From Lachnospiraceae bacterium (lineage in GTDB: Bacteria > Bacillota > Clostridia > Lachnospirales > Lachnospiraceae), in contig JAETTM010000002.1 of assembly GCA_021769135.1 (NCBI GenBank), positions 1-64,000 on the forward strand: DNA of 64,000 bases. The letters run 5' to 3'. The notes below the pieces were generated by a model. It searched no databases. It had not been told where the DNA came from and saw only the letters and a list, made by a program, of their open reading frames with translations. Shown here piece after piece: positions 56,074 through 64,000 of the stretch. Positions within the stretch are counted from its first letter, which is position 1. Each line of letters starts with the position of its first letter. The translations under genes were made by a program, and so were the position numbers.

Positions 56074-59000
56074 ATGACATCATTCAATTATGAAAAAATC
56101 AAAAACCCGATGGTATATAAAGAAAACACTCTCCCGGCCCATTCCGATTGCAGGATGTATAAAAACAGGGCGGAGTTTCTGGAGAACAGAAGTTCCCTTG
56201 TTTATTCCCTGGACGGCATATGGAAGTTTTCATATGCGGTTAATGCTGCTTCGGCGATTCCGGGCTTTGAGGAGATGGATTATGATTGCAGGAGCTGGGC
56301 GGATATCCGGGTGCCGGCGCATATCCAGCTGGAAGGGTATGACAGGCCCCAGTACGTGGATGTGCAGTATCCCTGGGATGGCCGGGAGGATGTGCGCCCG
56401 GGCGGCGTTCCGGAGAGGTTCAATCCGGTGGCCAGCTATGTGAAATATTTTGAACTGCCGAAGGGGATGAAGGGAAAGGAAATCCGCATTGCCTTTGAGG
56501 GGGTGGAAAGCGGAATGGCCCTTTGGCTGAATGGCAGTTATGTGGGATATAGCGAGGACAGTTTTACCCCATCCGACTTTGAGCTTACTCCCTATTTGCG
56601 GGAGGGGGAGAACAAGCTGGCGGTACAGGTGTACAAATGGACCTCTTCCAGCTGGTGCGAGGACCAGGATTTTTTCCGTTTTTCGGGCATTCACAGGAGC
56701 GTATATTTGTATGCGGTTCCTTCCATCCATTTAGAAGATATCAGGATAAAGACATTGTTCCCGGAAGATAATTTCAGCAAGGCGGTGATGGAAGTGCAGG
56801 CGAAGGTGAAAGGGGAAGGAAGAATCCGTTTTGCGTTGATGGAGGAAGGGGAAGGGAGGCTTCCATCCCCATCAGGGGCGGAAAGGGGAGTTCCCTTGGA
56901 TTTGGAAGAGGAAGGGAAAAAGATATTCGAAAGGACGGAATCTGCCTGGGAAGGGCGGATGATGGCCGGGATACGAACAGAGCAGGATAAAAAAGAAGAC
57001 GATAAAAAAGAAGACGATAAGGAAGAAAACAGATGGAAAGAAATCCTAATTCGTGAGGAAATCCCCGCCCCTAAGCTTTGGAGTGCGGAAAGCCCGTACC
57101 TTTACCGTTTAGAGATAGAGTTGTGCGGCATGTCCGGGGATACGGAAGAATATGTGGAGGAAATGGTAGGAATCCGTAAATTCGAGATGAGAAACAATAG
57201 AATGCTGTTAAACGGCAAGCGGATTGTGTTTAAAGGGGTAAACCGGCAGGAGTTCAGTTCCGTTACAGGGCGCTGCGCTTCTTATGAGGAGCTGGAAAAG
57301 GATATTGTGACGATGAAACGGAATAATATTAATGCCGTAAGGACGAGCCACTATTCCAACAGCAGGGCAATTTATGATTTGTGCGACCGTTATGGGCTTT
57401 ATATGATTGCGGAATGCAACATGGAAAGCCATGGTACATGGGATGCCTATGTGAAGGGGTTGGAGGACGAATCCTATGTCCTGCCTGGGGCGAAGGAAGA
57501 GTGGGAAGGGATGATGCTTGACCGGGTCAATTCCTGTTACCAGAAGGACAAGAACCACCCTTCGGTGCTGATATGGTCCTGCGGCAACGAATCCTTTGGG
57601 GGAAGGACGATTTACCGGATGTCGGAGCTTTTCCGCGAATTGGATGATACCCGCCTGGTCCATTATGAAGGAATCTGCGAGGACAGAAGGTATCCGGACA
57701 CTTCCGATATGGAAAGCAGGATGTACCGGCCGGTGAGCAAGATTAAAGAATATTTGGAAACGCCGGATGTAAAGCCCTATATTTGCTGCGAATATTCCCA
57801 TGCGATGGGGAACTCCTGCGGCGCGATGCACAAGTATACGGACCTGGCGGATGAAGAAAACTCAGGATATCAGGGCGGCTTTTTGTGGGATTATATCGAC
57901 CAGTCCCTATATAAAAAGGACCGTTATGGAAAGGAATTCCAGGCCTATGGCGGGGATTTCCATGACCGGCCCAATAACGGGAATTTCAGCGGAAACGGCA
58001 TTGTATATGGAGGGGAGAGGAATATTTCCCCTAAAATGCAGGAGGTAAAGTACAATTACCAGAATATTTCGGTTATTTTCCATGAGGATGGTTTTGAAGT
58101 GTGGAATAAAAATCTTTTTACATCTACGGATGCATTTGCCTGCCAAGCTGTGCTTCAAAGAGACGGCGTGGCGGTAAGCCAAAGGCTGTTAAACATTTCG
58201 GTGGAGCCGGGAAGCAGGAAACGATTTCCCCATCCTTTTGAAATCCCCCAAAAGGAAACTCTCTGGCGGGAAGGGGAATATGCGGTGACAATATCCTTTT
58301 TGCTGAAAGAGGATACCCTGTGGGCGAAGGCCGGGCATGAAGTGGCTTTCGGGCAGGCGGTGATAGCGGAACTGAAGAGTGAGGGAAATGCCGGGGATGT
58401 GGTGAAGCGGCCCATTTTAATTCGGGGAAAGAACAACATAGGCGTCCGGGGGGAAGAATTCCAGGCATTGTTTTCCATGAACGGCGGATTGGTATCCTAC
58501 CGATATGCGGGGGAAGAAATGCTGGAAAAAATGCCGAAGCCCAACTTTTGGCGGGCACCGGTGGACAACGATGAGGGAAATAATATGGCGGGCAGATATG
58601 CCCAGTGGAAGCTGGCCAGCTTATATTTGACTGCCAAAGGCATCGGAAAGGAGAGGGAAGCTTTGGCAGGCATACAGTATGATAACCCGGAAGTGACAGA
58701 AGAGGCGGATTGCGTGGCCATTGCCTACCGCTACCGATTCCAGACAACGCCGGAGGGGGAATGCCAGGTGACTTACCGGGTATATGGGGATGGAAGGATA
58801 CGGACTACTTTGTCCTATGACCCGGTGAAAGAGCTGGGGGATATGCCGGAATTCGGCATGATTTTCTATTGCAATGCGGATTATGACTATGTGGAATGGT
58901 ATGGAAACGGCCCGGCGGAAACTTATGAAGACAGGAAAATGGGAGCAAAACTGGGCATCTACAGAAACCGGGTGCAGGACAATATGGCGGAATATCTGGT

Positions 59001-59301
59001 GCCCCAGGAATGCGGAAATAAGACGGGCGTAAGGTATGGGAAGATTATGGACCGGAAAGGCAGAGGCTTGCTTTTTACCGGCGATAAGATGAACTTTTCC
59101 GCCCTTCCCTACACGCCCCATGAAATGGAGCAGGCGGCGCATCCTTATGAACTGCCGCAGATTCATTATACGGTAGTGAGGGTGTCCATGCAGCAGATGG
59201 GAGTAGGGGGCGACAACAGCTGGGGCGCTTTGGTGCATCCGGAATATTTAATTGATGTAAGTAAAAAACTGGAATTTACATTTACTTTCCAGGGAATATA
59301 A
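56074..59301 (+). CDS. lacZ: Beta-galactosidase, glycoside hydrolase family 2
   Basis: This 1075-residue cytoplasmic enzyme has GH2 LacZ architecture: a sugar-binding jelly roll (SLDGIWKFSYAVNAAS, YVGYSEDSFTPSDFELTPYL), immunoglobulin-like domains, a TIM barrel with acid-base Glu in PSVLIWSCGNESFGGRTIYR (about residue 505), nucleophile Glu in YICCEYSHAMGNSCGAM (about residue 571), and the C-terminal Bgal_small_N domain. An unusual acidic/lysine low-complexity loop (KKEDDKKEDDKEEN, about residue 310) sits in a beta domain. Start 56074 follows AAAGGAGC. It lies 45 bp after hicB, which may be coincidental neighbourhood. Confidence 0.92.
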   Translation: MTSFNYEKIKNPMVYKENTLPAHSDCRMYKNRAEFLENRSSLVYSLDGIWKFSYAVNAASAIPGFEEMDYDCRSWADIRVPAHIQLEGYDRPQYVDVQYPWDGREDVRPGGVPERFNPVASYVKYFELPKGMKGKEIRIAFEGVESGMALWLNGSYVGYSEDSFTPSDFELTPYLREGENKLAVQVYKWTSSSWCEDQDFFRFSGIHRSVYLYAVPSIHLEDIRIKTLFPEDNFSKAVMEVQAKVKGEGRIRFALMEEGEGRLPSPSGAERGVPLDLEEEGKKIFERTESAWEGRMMAGIRTEQDKKEDDKKEDDKEENRWKEILIREEIPAPKLWSAESPYLYRLEIELCGMSGDTEEYVEEMVGIRKFEMRNNRMLLNGKRIVFKGVNRQEFSSVTGRCASYEELEKDIVTMKRNNINAVRTSHYSNSRAIYDLCDRYGLYMIAECNMESHGTWDAYVKGLEDESYVLPGAKEEWEGMMLDRVNSCYQKDKNHPSVLIWSCGNESFGGRTIYRMSELFRELDDTRLVHYEGICEDRRYPDTSDMESRMYRPVSKIKEYLETPDVKPYICCEYSHAMGNSCGAMHKYTDLADEENSGYQGGFLWDYIDQSLYKKDRYGKEFQAYGGDFHDRPNNGNFSGNGIVYGGERNISPKMQEVKYNYQNISVIFHEDGFEVWNKNLFTSTDAFACQAVLQRDGVAVSQRLLNISVEPGSRKRFPHPFEIPQKETLWREGEYAVTISFLLKEDTLWAKAGHEVAFGQAVIAELKSEGNAGDVVKRPILIRGKNNIGVRGEEFQALFSMNGGLVSYRYAGEEMLEKMPKPNFWRAPVDNDEGNNMAGRYAQWKLASLYLTAKGIGKEREALAGIQYDNPEVTEEADCVAIAYRYRFQTTPEGECQVTYRVYGDGRIRTTLSYDPVKELGDMPEFGMIFYCNADYDYVEWYGNGPAETYEDRKMGAKLGIYRNRVQDNMAEYLVPQECGNKTGVRYGKIMDRKGRGLLFTGDKMNFSALPYTPHEMEQAAHPYELPQIHYTVVRVSMQQMGVGGDNSWGALVHPEYLIDVSKKLEFTFTFQGI

Positions 59302-59365
59302 AAAACTGTCATGACAGATAACTTTAAAGTAAAGAAACATATTTCTGAAGAAAATAATTTCTAAG

Positions 59366-59394
59366 GTATAAAATGCCACCGTTTACAGATACTA
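59366..59394 (+). promoter_or_regulatory. Candidate sigma-G-type promoter of spoVT
   Basis: GTATA (59366-59370) and GATACTA (59388-59394) are 17 bp apart. The forespore consensus is G-H-A-T-R, then CAT-N-H-TA; the -10 fits in six of seven positions. spoVT is known to be sigma-G dependent in Bacillus subtilis. Confidence 0.5.
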
Positions 59395-59430
59395 GTACAA
59401 AACTTAAGCATTGTAGATGGAGGAAATGAA

Positions 59431-59976
59431 ATGAAAGCAACAGGAATTGTAAGAAGAATTGACGACTTAGGCCGTATTGTAATACCGAAAGAAATTAGAA
59501 GGACATTGCGGATTCGGGAAAGCGACCCGCTGGAAATATTTACCGACAGAGAAGGCGAAATCATTTTAAAGAAATATTCGCCCATTGGAGAGATGAGCAC
59601 CTTTGCCAAACAGTATGCGGAAAGCCTGGCCCAAGTGTCCGGGCATACGGCGCTGATTGCGGACCGGGATCAGTTTATTGCCGTATCCGGAGGAAGCAAG
59701 GGTCTTTTGGGAAAAGGCTTGAGCAGCGAACTGGAAGATAAAATCAATAACCGGGAAACGCTGATTGCATCGAAAGGGGAGCGCAGCTTTATCCAGATTT
59801 CGGCGGACGGTTCGGAGGATTTCGCGCATATAGCCCTTAGCCCTATTATATGCGAAGGGGATGTTATCGGCGCGGTGGTTCTGGCGGAAAGCGATGAAAA
59901 GGCAAAAATGGGAGAAGTGGAGCAGAAACTGGTGCTGTCGGCAGCAGGATTTCTGGGCAGACAGATGGAGCAGTAG
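59431..59976 (+). CDS. spoVT: Stage V sporulation protein T (AbrB-family regulator)
   Basis: This 181-residue forespore transcription factor has an AbrB/MazE DNA-binding domain (MKATGIVRRIDDLGRIVIPK, RTLRIRESDPLEIFTDREGE; residues 1-50) and a GAF-like C-terminal domain (HTALIADRDQFIAVSGGSKG, IICEGDVIGAVVLAESDEKA). It is highly conserved among spore formers. GGAGGAAATGA precedes the start. It lies downstream of mfd in Bacillus but here is far from it. Confidence 0.96.
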   Translation: MKATGIVRRIDDLGRIVIPKEIRRTLRIRESDPLEIFTDREGEIILKKYSPIGEMSTFAKQYAESLAQVSGHTALIADRDQFIAVSGGSKGLLGKGLSSELEDKINNRETLIASKGERSFIQISADGSEDFAHIALSPIICEGDVIGAVVLAESDEKAKMGEVEQKLVLSAAGFLGRQMEQ

Positions 59977-59983
59977 AAGTACA

Positions 59984-60430
59984 ATGAATGATAAAAAGAT
60001 ATATGATATATACGGATTAACGGATGAAGAAAGAAAAAGGGCCATGGCCGGGCTAAAGATAGCGGCATGGATGGGATTGATTTCCGGGCCGGATTTGGAA
60101 ACGGTGGAGGAGCGGAGGCAACAGAAAAATAAAGAAATAGAAAGCAAGCTGGCGGCAGGGGAAGCCGTGTATGGGCCGACTCATTACACTCCGGCCATGT
60201 ACCTTCAATATGAACTGACCCGTTTCCGACTGGATTATGTTGTTTATGCAGGAGATTATCCCTATAAAAAAATAACGGAAGAGGAAAAGAAAGCTTTTTA
60301 CGATAATAACAGAGATTTGTTCACCAGATATTTTGGCGACAGTTTCGAATACGAAGAAGTAGAGATGATTATCGCAAAAAGGCTGAGGGAAGAAGAATAT
60401 GAGAACATTATCCAGGACTTATTACGTTAG
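59984..60430 (+). CDS. Unassigned helical protein downstream of spoVT
   Basis: This 148-residue soluble protein was not recognised with certainty. It begins KKIYDIYGLTDEERKRAMAG and has a C-terminal part KITEEEKKAFYDNNRDLFTR, YFGDSFEYEEVEMIIAKRLR. This resembles short segments of PpiC/SurA-type foldase helpers, but no parvulin domain is present. It starts seven bases after the spoVT stop and has no strong Shine-Dalgarno, so it may rely on re-initiation. Its last 32 bp overlap the beta-helix gene, which suggests coupling. Confidence 0.65.
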   Translation: MNDKKIYDIYGLTDEERKRAMAGLKIAAWMGLISGPDLETVEERRQQKNKEIESKLAAGEAVYGPTHYTPAMYLQYELTRFRLDYVVYAGDYPYKKITEEEKKAFYDNNRDLFTRYFGDSFEYEEVEMIIAKRLREEEYENIIQDLLR

Positions 60431-61682
60431 CTCCAATACGGGAAATGATAACAATGACGGCAGTGCGGAAAAGCCTCTGGCCACGCTCTTTGCGGTGAAC
60501 CGGCTGCCCTTGGGGCCGGGAGACCGGGTTCTTTTAGAAAGGGAATCCGTGTTCTCCGGGCAGTTTTTGCATTTGTCCGTACAGGGGGCGGAAGATGCGG
60601 AGATTGTGATAGGCGCATATGGGGAAGGGCGGCCGCCCCGGATAGAAGCGAAGGGGCAGGGCATCTGGTATCAGGATTATGGAACGGAGCTGGATTCCCC
60701 CACCCACACAAGGGAAGGTTATGTATCCTCGGCTGTGCTTCTCTATGACTGTGCCCATATTACATTGCAGGATATTTCCATAACAAATCGCGGGGAAATT
60801 ACAGGAGAAATTTATGAAGCCCCCTGTAAGATGAACCGCACCGGCGTAGCCGTAGTGGCGAAGAATGGGGGAACTTTACGGGGAATCCGCCTTTCCGGCC
60901 TGGAAATCAGGGATGTGAACGGCAACGTTTATGACAAGCATATGAATAACGGGGGCATCTATTTTACATGCTTAAAGCCGGATTGCGAAGAAAAAACGGG
61001 AGTGGCCAGATACGAAGGGGTGAGCGTTACGGGATGCTTTGTCTACCGGGTGAGCCGGTGGGGAATCGCAGTGGGATACAGTTATAAAAGCAAAGAATTC
61101 ATGAAGGCGGAGCTGGAAGAGGAACTGTTTGAGAAATACGGACATAAGGATATACGGATTGCGGACAATTACGTGAAAGAAGCGGGAGGAGACGGAATAA
61201 CGGTGATGTATGCCCTGCGCCCTTTGGTGGAACATAACAGTGCGGATTGCTGTGCGGGCGAAATGAATGACCGGGTTTACCGTTTTCCGGGAAAGCGCGG
61301 AGGGAAGGTTGCGGCAGCCATTTGGCCGTGGAAATGCAAAGACGCCCTGTTCCAGTACAACGAAGCGGCCGATACCAGATTGAACCAGGACGGCATGGCC
61401 TGGGACGCGGACTCCGGCGACGGAACCGTATACCAGTATAATTATAGCCGCCTGAATGAAGGCGGCTGCGTGATGTTTTGTCTGGAAGAATCCATACATA
61501 ATACCTTCCGCTATAATATCAGCCAGGATGACTTAGGGGGAACCATCAGCCCTTCCGGGAATCCGGATGCCTATCTTTATGGCAATGTATTCCGCAAAAG
61601 AAAGGGTGTTCCCTTTGTGAGAAAACGTATGGATGATGGGAACTTTACGGAAGAAGGGAACAGGATTATACCAATTCCTTAA
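60399..61682 (+). CDS. Right-handed parallel beta-helix protein (polysaccharide-active candidate)
   Basis: This 427-residue protein has the typical opening of Pel9/DUF1565-like beta-helix proteins (YYVSSNTGNDNNDGSAEKPL) followed by beta-helix turns (AVLLYDCAHITLQDISITNR, IRLSGLEIRDVNGNVYDKHM, GIAVGYSYKSKEF, IRIADNYVKEAGGDGITVM). The second half holds Trp, Asp and Gly motifs such as AWDADSGDGTVYQYNYSRL. It has no signal peptide, so it would be cytoplasmic and act on imported oligosaccharides, if it is an enzyme. Start ATG 60399 follows GAGGGAAGAAT within the upstream gene. It overlaps by 17 bp with the convergent Uma2 gene. Confidence 0.8.
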   Translation: MRTLSRTYYVSSNTGNDNNDGSAEKPLATLFAVNRLPLGPGDRVLLERESVFSGQFLHLSVQGAEDAEIVIGAYGEGRPPRIEAKGQGIWYQDYGTELDSPTHTREGYVSSAVLLYDCAHITLQDISITNRGEITGEIYEAPCKMNRTGVAVVAKNGGTLRGIRLSGLEIRDVNGNVYDKHMNNGGIYFTCLKPDCEEKTGVARYEGVSVTGCFVYRVSRWGIAVGYSYKSKEFMKAELEEELFEKYGHKDIRIADNYVKEAGGDGITVMYALRPLVEHNSADCCAGEMNDRVYRFPGKRGGKVAAAIWPWKCKDALFQYNEAADTRLNQDGMAWDADSGDGTVYQYNYSRLNEGGCVMFCLEESIHNTFRYNISQDDLGGTISPSGNPDAYLYGNVFRKRKGVPFVRKRMDDGNFTEEGNRIIPIP

Positions 61683-62214
61683 AGTCAATCCATAAATCAT
61701 CGTAAATATTGGCCTTTATCTGGTTTTGGAAAGTAAACGTTGCGGTTTCAAACTTGGTTTCTTCCAGGCAATATACATAAACGGATTTTTTGGCAGGGTC
61801 AACAATCCAATATTCCTGTACCCCGGCGTCCGCATAGAGGTTTAATTTGCGGATATAGTCATGGCTGGCCGTACTGGGGGAGACGATTTCGATAATCCAG
61901 TCCGGCACCCCGGTGCACCCACGGTCCGTCTGTTTATCCAGGTTGCAGATTACGCTTATATCCGGCTCCACTATGGTTTTGTCATTGTCTTCAAACAGCT
62001 TGACGGCAAAGGGGGCCGGGTAGACTCTGCAATTTCCTTTTTTGAAGTCAATATAGTTTGATATTTTCTTAAATAAAAAACCAAGTATTTCCTGATGTAT
62101 CCGGCTGGGCACCGACATGTCATAGAACTGACCGTCAATCAGTTCCGTCCGGGTATTCTCCGGCAGAGCATAGTAATCTTTTGCTGTGTATGTTTTTAAC
62201 TGTGCAAGTGCCAT
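61666..62214 (-). CDS. Uma2-family (PD-(D/E)XK-like) putative endonuclease
   Basis: This 182-residue protein is typical of the Uma2/DUF820 family: it has TAKDYYALPENTRTELIDGQ, HQEILGFLFKKISNYI, the catalytic-type VEPDISVICNL (Pro-Asp) and WIIEIVSPSTASHDYIRKLN with Glu, plus EYWIVDPAKKSVYVY. The nuclease fold is established by homology; biological role is not. It is a single-gene unit. Confidence 0.9.
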   Translation of the reverse strand: MALAQLKTYTAKDYYALPENTRTELIDGQFYDMSVPSRIHQEILGFLFKKISNYIDFKKGNCRVYPAPFAVKLFEDNDKTIVEPDISVICNLDKQTDRGCTGVPDWIIEIVSPSTASHDYIRKLNLYADAGVQEYWIVDPAKKSVYVYCLEETKFETATFTFQNQIKANIYDDLWIDFKELV

Positions 62215-62257
62215 ATTTTACCCCATTTCTGCGCTGCTTTCAGCGAACGATTCCTTT

Positions 62258-63145
62258 CTACTCATGAAGATACTCCCTGTATTTATCTTCCGACGCATCC
62301 AAAAAGCAAAGGCCCACGATGCCCCTCCCCGTGTGGGCGCCGATGGCACAGCCTACAGTGGAAATCAATTTATCTTTCGGTTTGAGCTCTTCGTCCGCCA
62401 GGGAGAGAAGGAATTCCAAAGCCTCATTATCCTCCCCATGGCAGAAAGCCAGCGTCTGGTTGGAAAGTTCATAACCGTTATTTTTTGCATAGTCAATCAG
62501 GGCTTTCAGCGATTTCTTGCGCCCGCGCACTGTTTTTAACACCTGTAAACTCCCCGCTTTATCCACGATAAGGATAGGCTTCATATCCAATGTTTCAGCG
62601 ATAGTTCCTTTAAACTTGGAAAGCCGGCCGCCCTTGATGAGGTACGCCAGAGTATGCACTGTAAACACATGATGGATATGGGAAATAAAATAATCCGCCG
62701 CTTCAATGAGGACTTCTTTCGGGGCACCGTTTTCCAGCATGGTAACCAGTTTGGATACGAGAAGCCCGAATCCGATGGAAGCGGATTTGGAATCGATGAT
62801 TGTCAGGTCAAAATCAGGATACTGCTCCAGCACATTTTCTTTTGCAATATGGGCCGCGTTAAACGTGCCGGCGATACCTGTGGAAAAGCAAAGGTAAATG
62901 ATACTGTCTCCGGCCTGGGCATAAGGGGTAAAGGCTTCCTCGAACATGGCCGGATTGATGTGGTAGGTGCGCACATCCCGCTTTGTGTCATCCAATATTT
63001 TATAAAATTCTTTTGTCTGAATGGTCTTGCCGTCAAAATAGTCCGTTTCATCAATGACCACAGGAGTAGGGATTACGTGCAGCTGATGGGCTGCGATATA
63101 CTCCTTAGGCAAATCGGAGGCGGAATCGGTAATTATCTTTAACAT
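62258..63145 (-). CDS. DegV-family fatty-acid-binding protein
   Basis: This 295-residue cytoplasmic lipid-binding protein has the DegV start LKIITDSASDLPKEYIAAHQ, IYLCFSTGIAGTFNAAHIAK, IIDSKSASIGFGLLV, IKGGRLSKFKGTIAETLDMK and IGAHTGRGIVGLCFLD. In Gram-positives such FakB-like proteins deliver fatty acids to FakA; no fakA is in the window. It precedes the pncB gene in the reading direction of that strand (68-bp gap). Confidence 0.93.
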   Translation of the reverse strand: MLKIITDSASDLPKEYIAAHQLHVIPTPVVIDETDYFDGKTIQTKEFYKILDDTKRDVRTYHINPAMFEEAFTPYAQAGDSIIYLCFSTGIAGTFNAAHIAKENVLEQYPDFDLTIIDSKSASIGFGLLVSKLVTMLENGAPKEVLIEAADYFISHIHHVFTVHTLAYLIKGGRLSKFKGTIAETLDMKPILIVDKAGSLQVLKTVRGRKKSLKALIDYAKNNGYELSNQTLAFCHGEDNEALEFLLSLADEELKPKDKLISTVGCAIGAHTGRGIVGLCFLDASEDKYREYLHE

Positions 63146-63213
63146 TAAAATCCTCCATTCCTGTCAGATAGTTTCTGGAAATCTTCCTTGCCTTCATTTG
63201 AAAGTATGGATGC

Positions 63214-64000
63214 TTAGACCTGGCTCATACGGTCAAGCAGTTCGATTTTCATATCGTACAGCTTCTTTGACAAATCCACATACACCTTGTGGGGGTTTAC
63301 AAGCCGCCTTGTTTCATCCCAAAGGGTATCCAGTTCCTGTTTGCAGTATTCACGGATATCCATAACTTTGGGGGATTCATAGCAGCATTCCCCGTTTTGG
63401 AAAATAGGAACCATGATTTCCCGCATAGTATAGCTGCCGCCTGCCAGTTTTGTTTTCTTCCAGGGTTCCAACGGGTCGAAAAGAAGCAGCGGCTCATTTT
63501 CATCAAAGGTTTCATCCGCCAGGCAGATGAGGTCGGCCTTGATTTTGCCGGACTCTTTTTCATAAATACGATAGATGGTCTTATTGCCGGGATTAGTCAC
63601 TTTTTCGCTGTTTTCGGACAGCTTGATTTTGGGGATGAAGTGCCCGTCTTTATCCATAATGGCCGCCAGTTTGTAAACGCCGCCAAAGGAAGGGCAGTCC
63701 TTGGAAGTAATCAGGTTGGTGCCTACCCCCCAGGAGGTGATGGCCGCGCCCTGTACTTTCAGGCTGTCGATGAGGAATTCATCCAAATCGTTGGAGGCGG
63801 AAATAACCGCATCGGGAAAGCCTGCCTCATCCAGCATTTTGCGGGCTTTCTTGGAAAGATAAGCCAAATCGCCGCTGTCTAAGCGGATACCGTAGAAAGT
63901 GAGCGGTATGCCGGCTTCCCGCATCTCCTTAAATACCCTGATTGCGTTGGGAACGCCTGATTTTAAAGTGTCGTAAGTATCTACCAAAAGGATGCAGGCG
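63214..64000 (-). CDS. pncB: Nicotinate phosphoribosyltransferase, C-terminal part
   Basis: The frame is open to the window edge: CILLVDTYDTLKSG is preceded by further codons, so the N-terminus lies outside. Visible motifs are RLDSGDLAYLSKKARKMLDE, ISASNDLDEFLIDSL, TSWGVGTNLITSKDCPSFGG and GGSYTMREIMVP. These are the type II phosphoribosyltransferase PRPP and nicotinate sites. The enzyme salvages nicotinate for NAD. The stop at 63214 gives a normal C-terminus. Confidence 0.92.
   Translation of the reverse strand, partial: ACILLVDTYDTLKSGVPNAIRVFKEMREAGIPLTFYGIRLDSGDLAYLSKKARKMLDEAGFPDAVISASNDLDEFLIDSLKVQGAAITSWGVGTNLITSKDCPSFGGVYKLAAIMDKDGHFIPKIKLSENSEKVTNPGNKTIYRIYEKESGKIKADLICLADETFDENEPLLLFDPLEPWKKTKLAGGSYTMREIMVPIFQNGECCYESPKVMDIREYCKQELDTLWDETRRLVNPHKVYVDLSKKLYDMKIELLDRMSQV

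Overview
The window looks like chromosomal DNA of a spore-forming member of Clostridia, most probably Lachnospiraceae (Blautia-like). The reasons are moderate GC, strong GGAGG ribosome-binding sites, the gene set (dnaI/dnaD loader pair, glgC-glgD, spoVG, spoVT, a split AtpZ/AtpI ATP synthase operon, a YesM/YesN-type two-component pair) and the absence of any Gram-negative signature. No rRNA, tRNA, CRISPR array or insertion-sequence transposase was seen. Species assignment is inference only.

Region by region. 1-4.7 kb: end of a P-loop kinase-like gene, a TfoX C-terminal-domain protein, then an S-adenosylhomocysteine/methylthioadenosine deaminase and adenosylhomocysteinase, which together recycle or clear SAM by-products, and an AraC-type regulator. 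4.9-6.7 kb: a modular SpoIID/peptidoglycan-binding/LysM protein. 7.0-14.9 kb: a complete F1Fo ATP synthase operon (atpZ-I-B-E-F-H-A-G-D-C plus a small conserved-looking protein); its c subunit carries the sodium-binding residue pattern. 15.1-18.6 kb: a large membrane-anchored protein with a degenerate C39-peptidase-like tail, and an XRE-type regulator with membrane segments. 18.7-19.9 kb (minus): queT under a preQ1-I-like riboswitch, a wrecked azlC and an intact azlD. 19.9-24.9 kb (minus): prs, dnaI, dnaD and murC, with a cluster of DnaA-box-like 9-mers between dnaD and murC. 25.3-32.9 kb (plus): glgC, glgD, spoVG, pth, mfd.

32.9-59.3 kb reads as an accessory block. In Bacillus spoVG, pth, mfd and spoVT lie close together in this order; here about 26 kb separates mfd from spoVT. 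The block holds a two-component system divergent from a carbohydrate ABC transporter and three dehydrogenases (an acid-sugar or polyol operon, possibly L-galactonate to D-altronate), a complete type I toxin/antisense-RNA locus, an orphan DinJ antitoxin, an ECF sigma/anti-sigma pair, an XpaC/TelA/radical-SAM (SPL) operon, a membrane-anchored amidase, a GH31 alpha-glucosidase, an Spx/ArsC-like protein, a YyaL-type thioredoxin-domain protein, a HicAB toxin-antitoxin module and a GH2 beta-galactosidase. 59.4-64 kb: spoVT behind a sigma-G-like promoter, two unassigned genes, an Uma2-fold protein, DegV, and the C-terminal part of nicotinate phosphoribosyltransferase.

The most unusual layer is non-coding. 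At least four families of short, structured, dispersed repeats lie between genes: a ~143-bp element with 14-bp terminal inverted repeats (two copies on opposite strands, with one base-pair covariation), a 120-170-bp multi-hairpin element (three clear copies and one degenerate), a 37-bp palindromic element (three half-units) and a ~35-bp element placed directly after two rho-independent terminators. None is explained by the protein-coding annotation.
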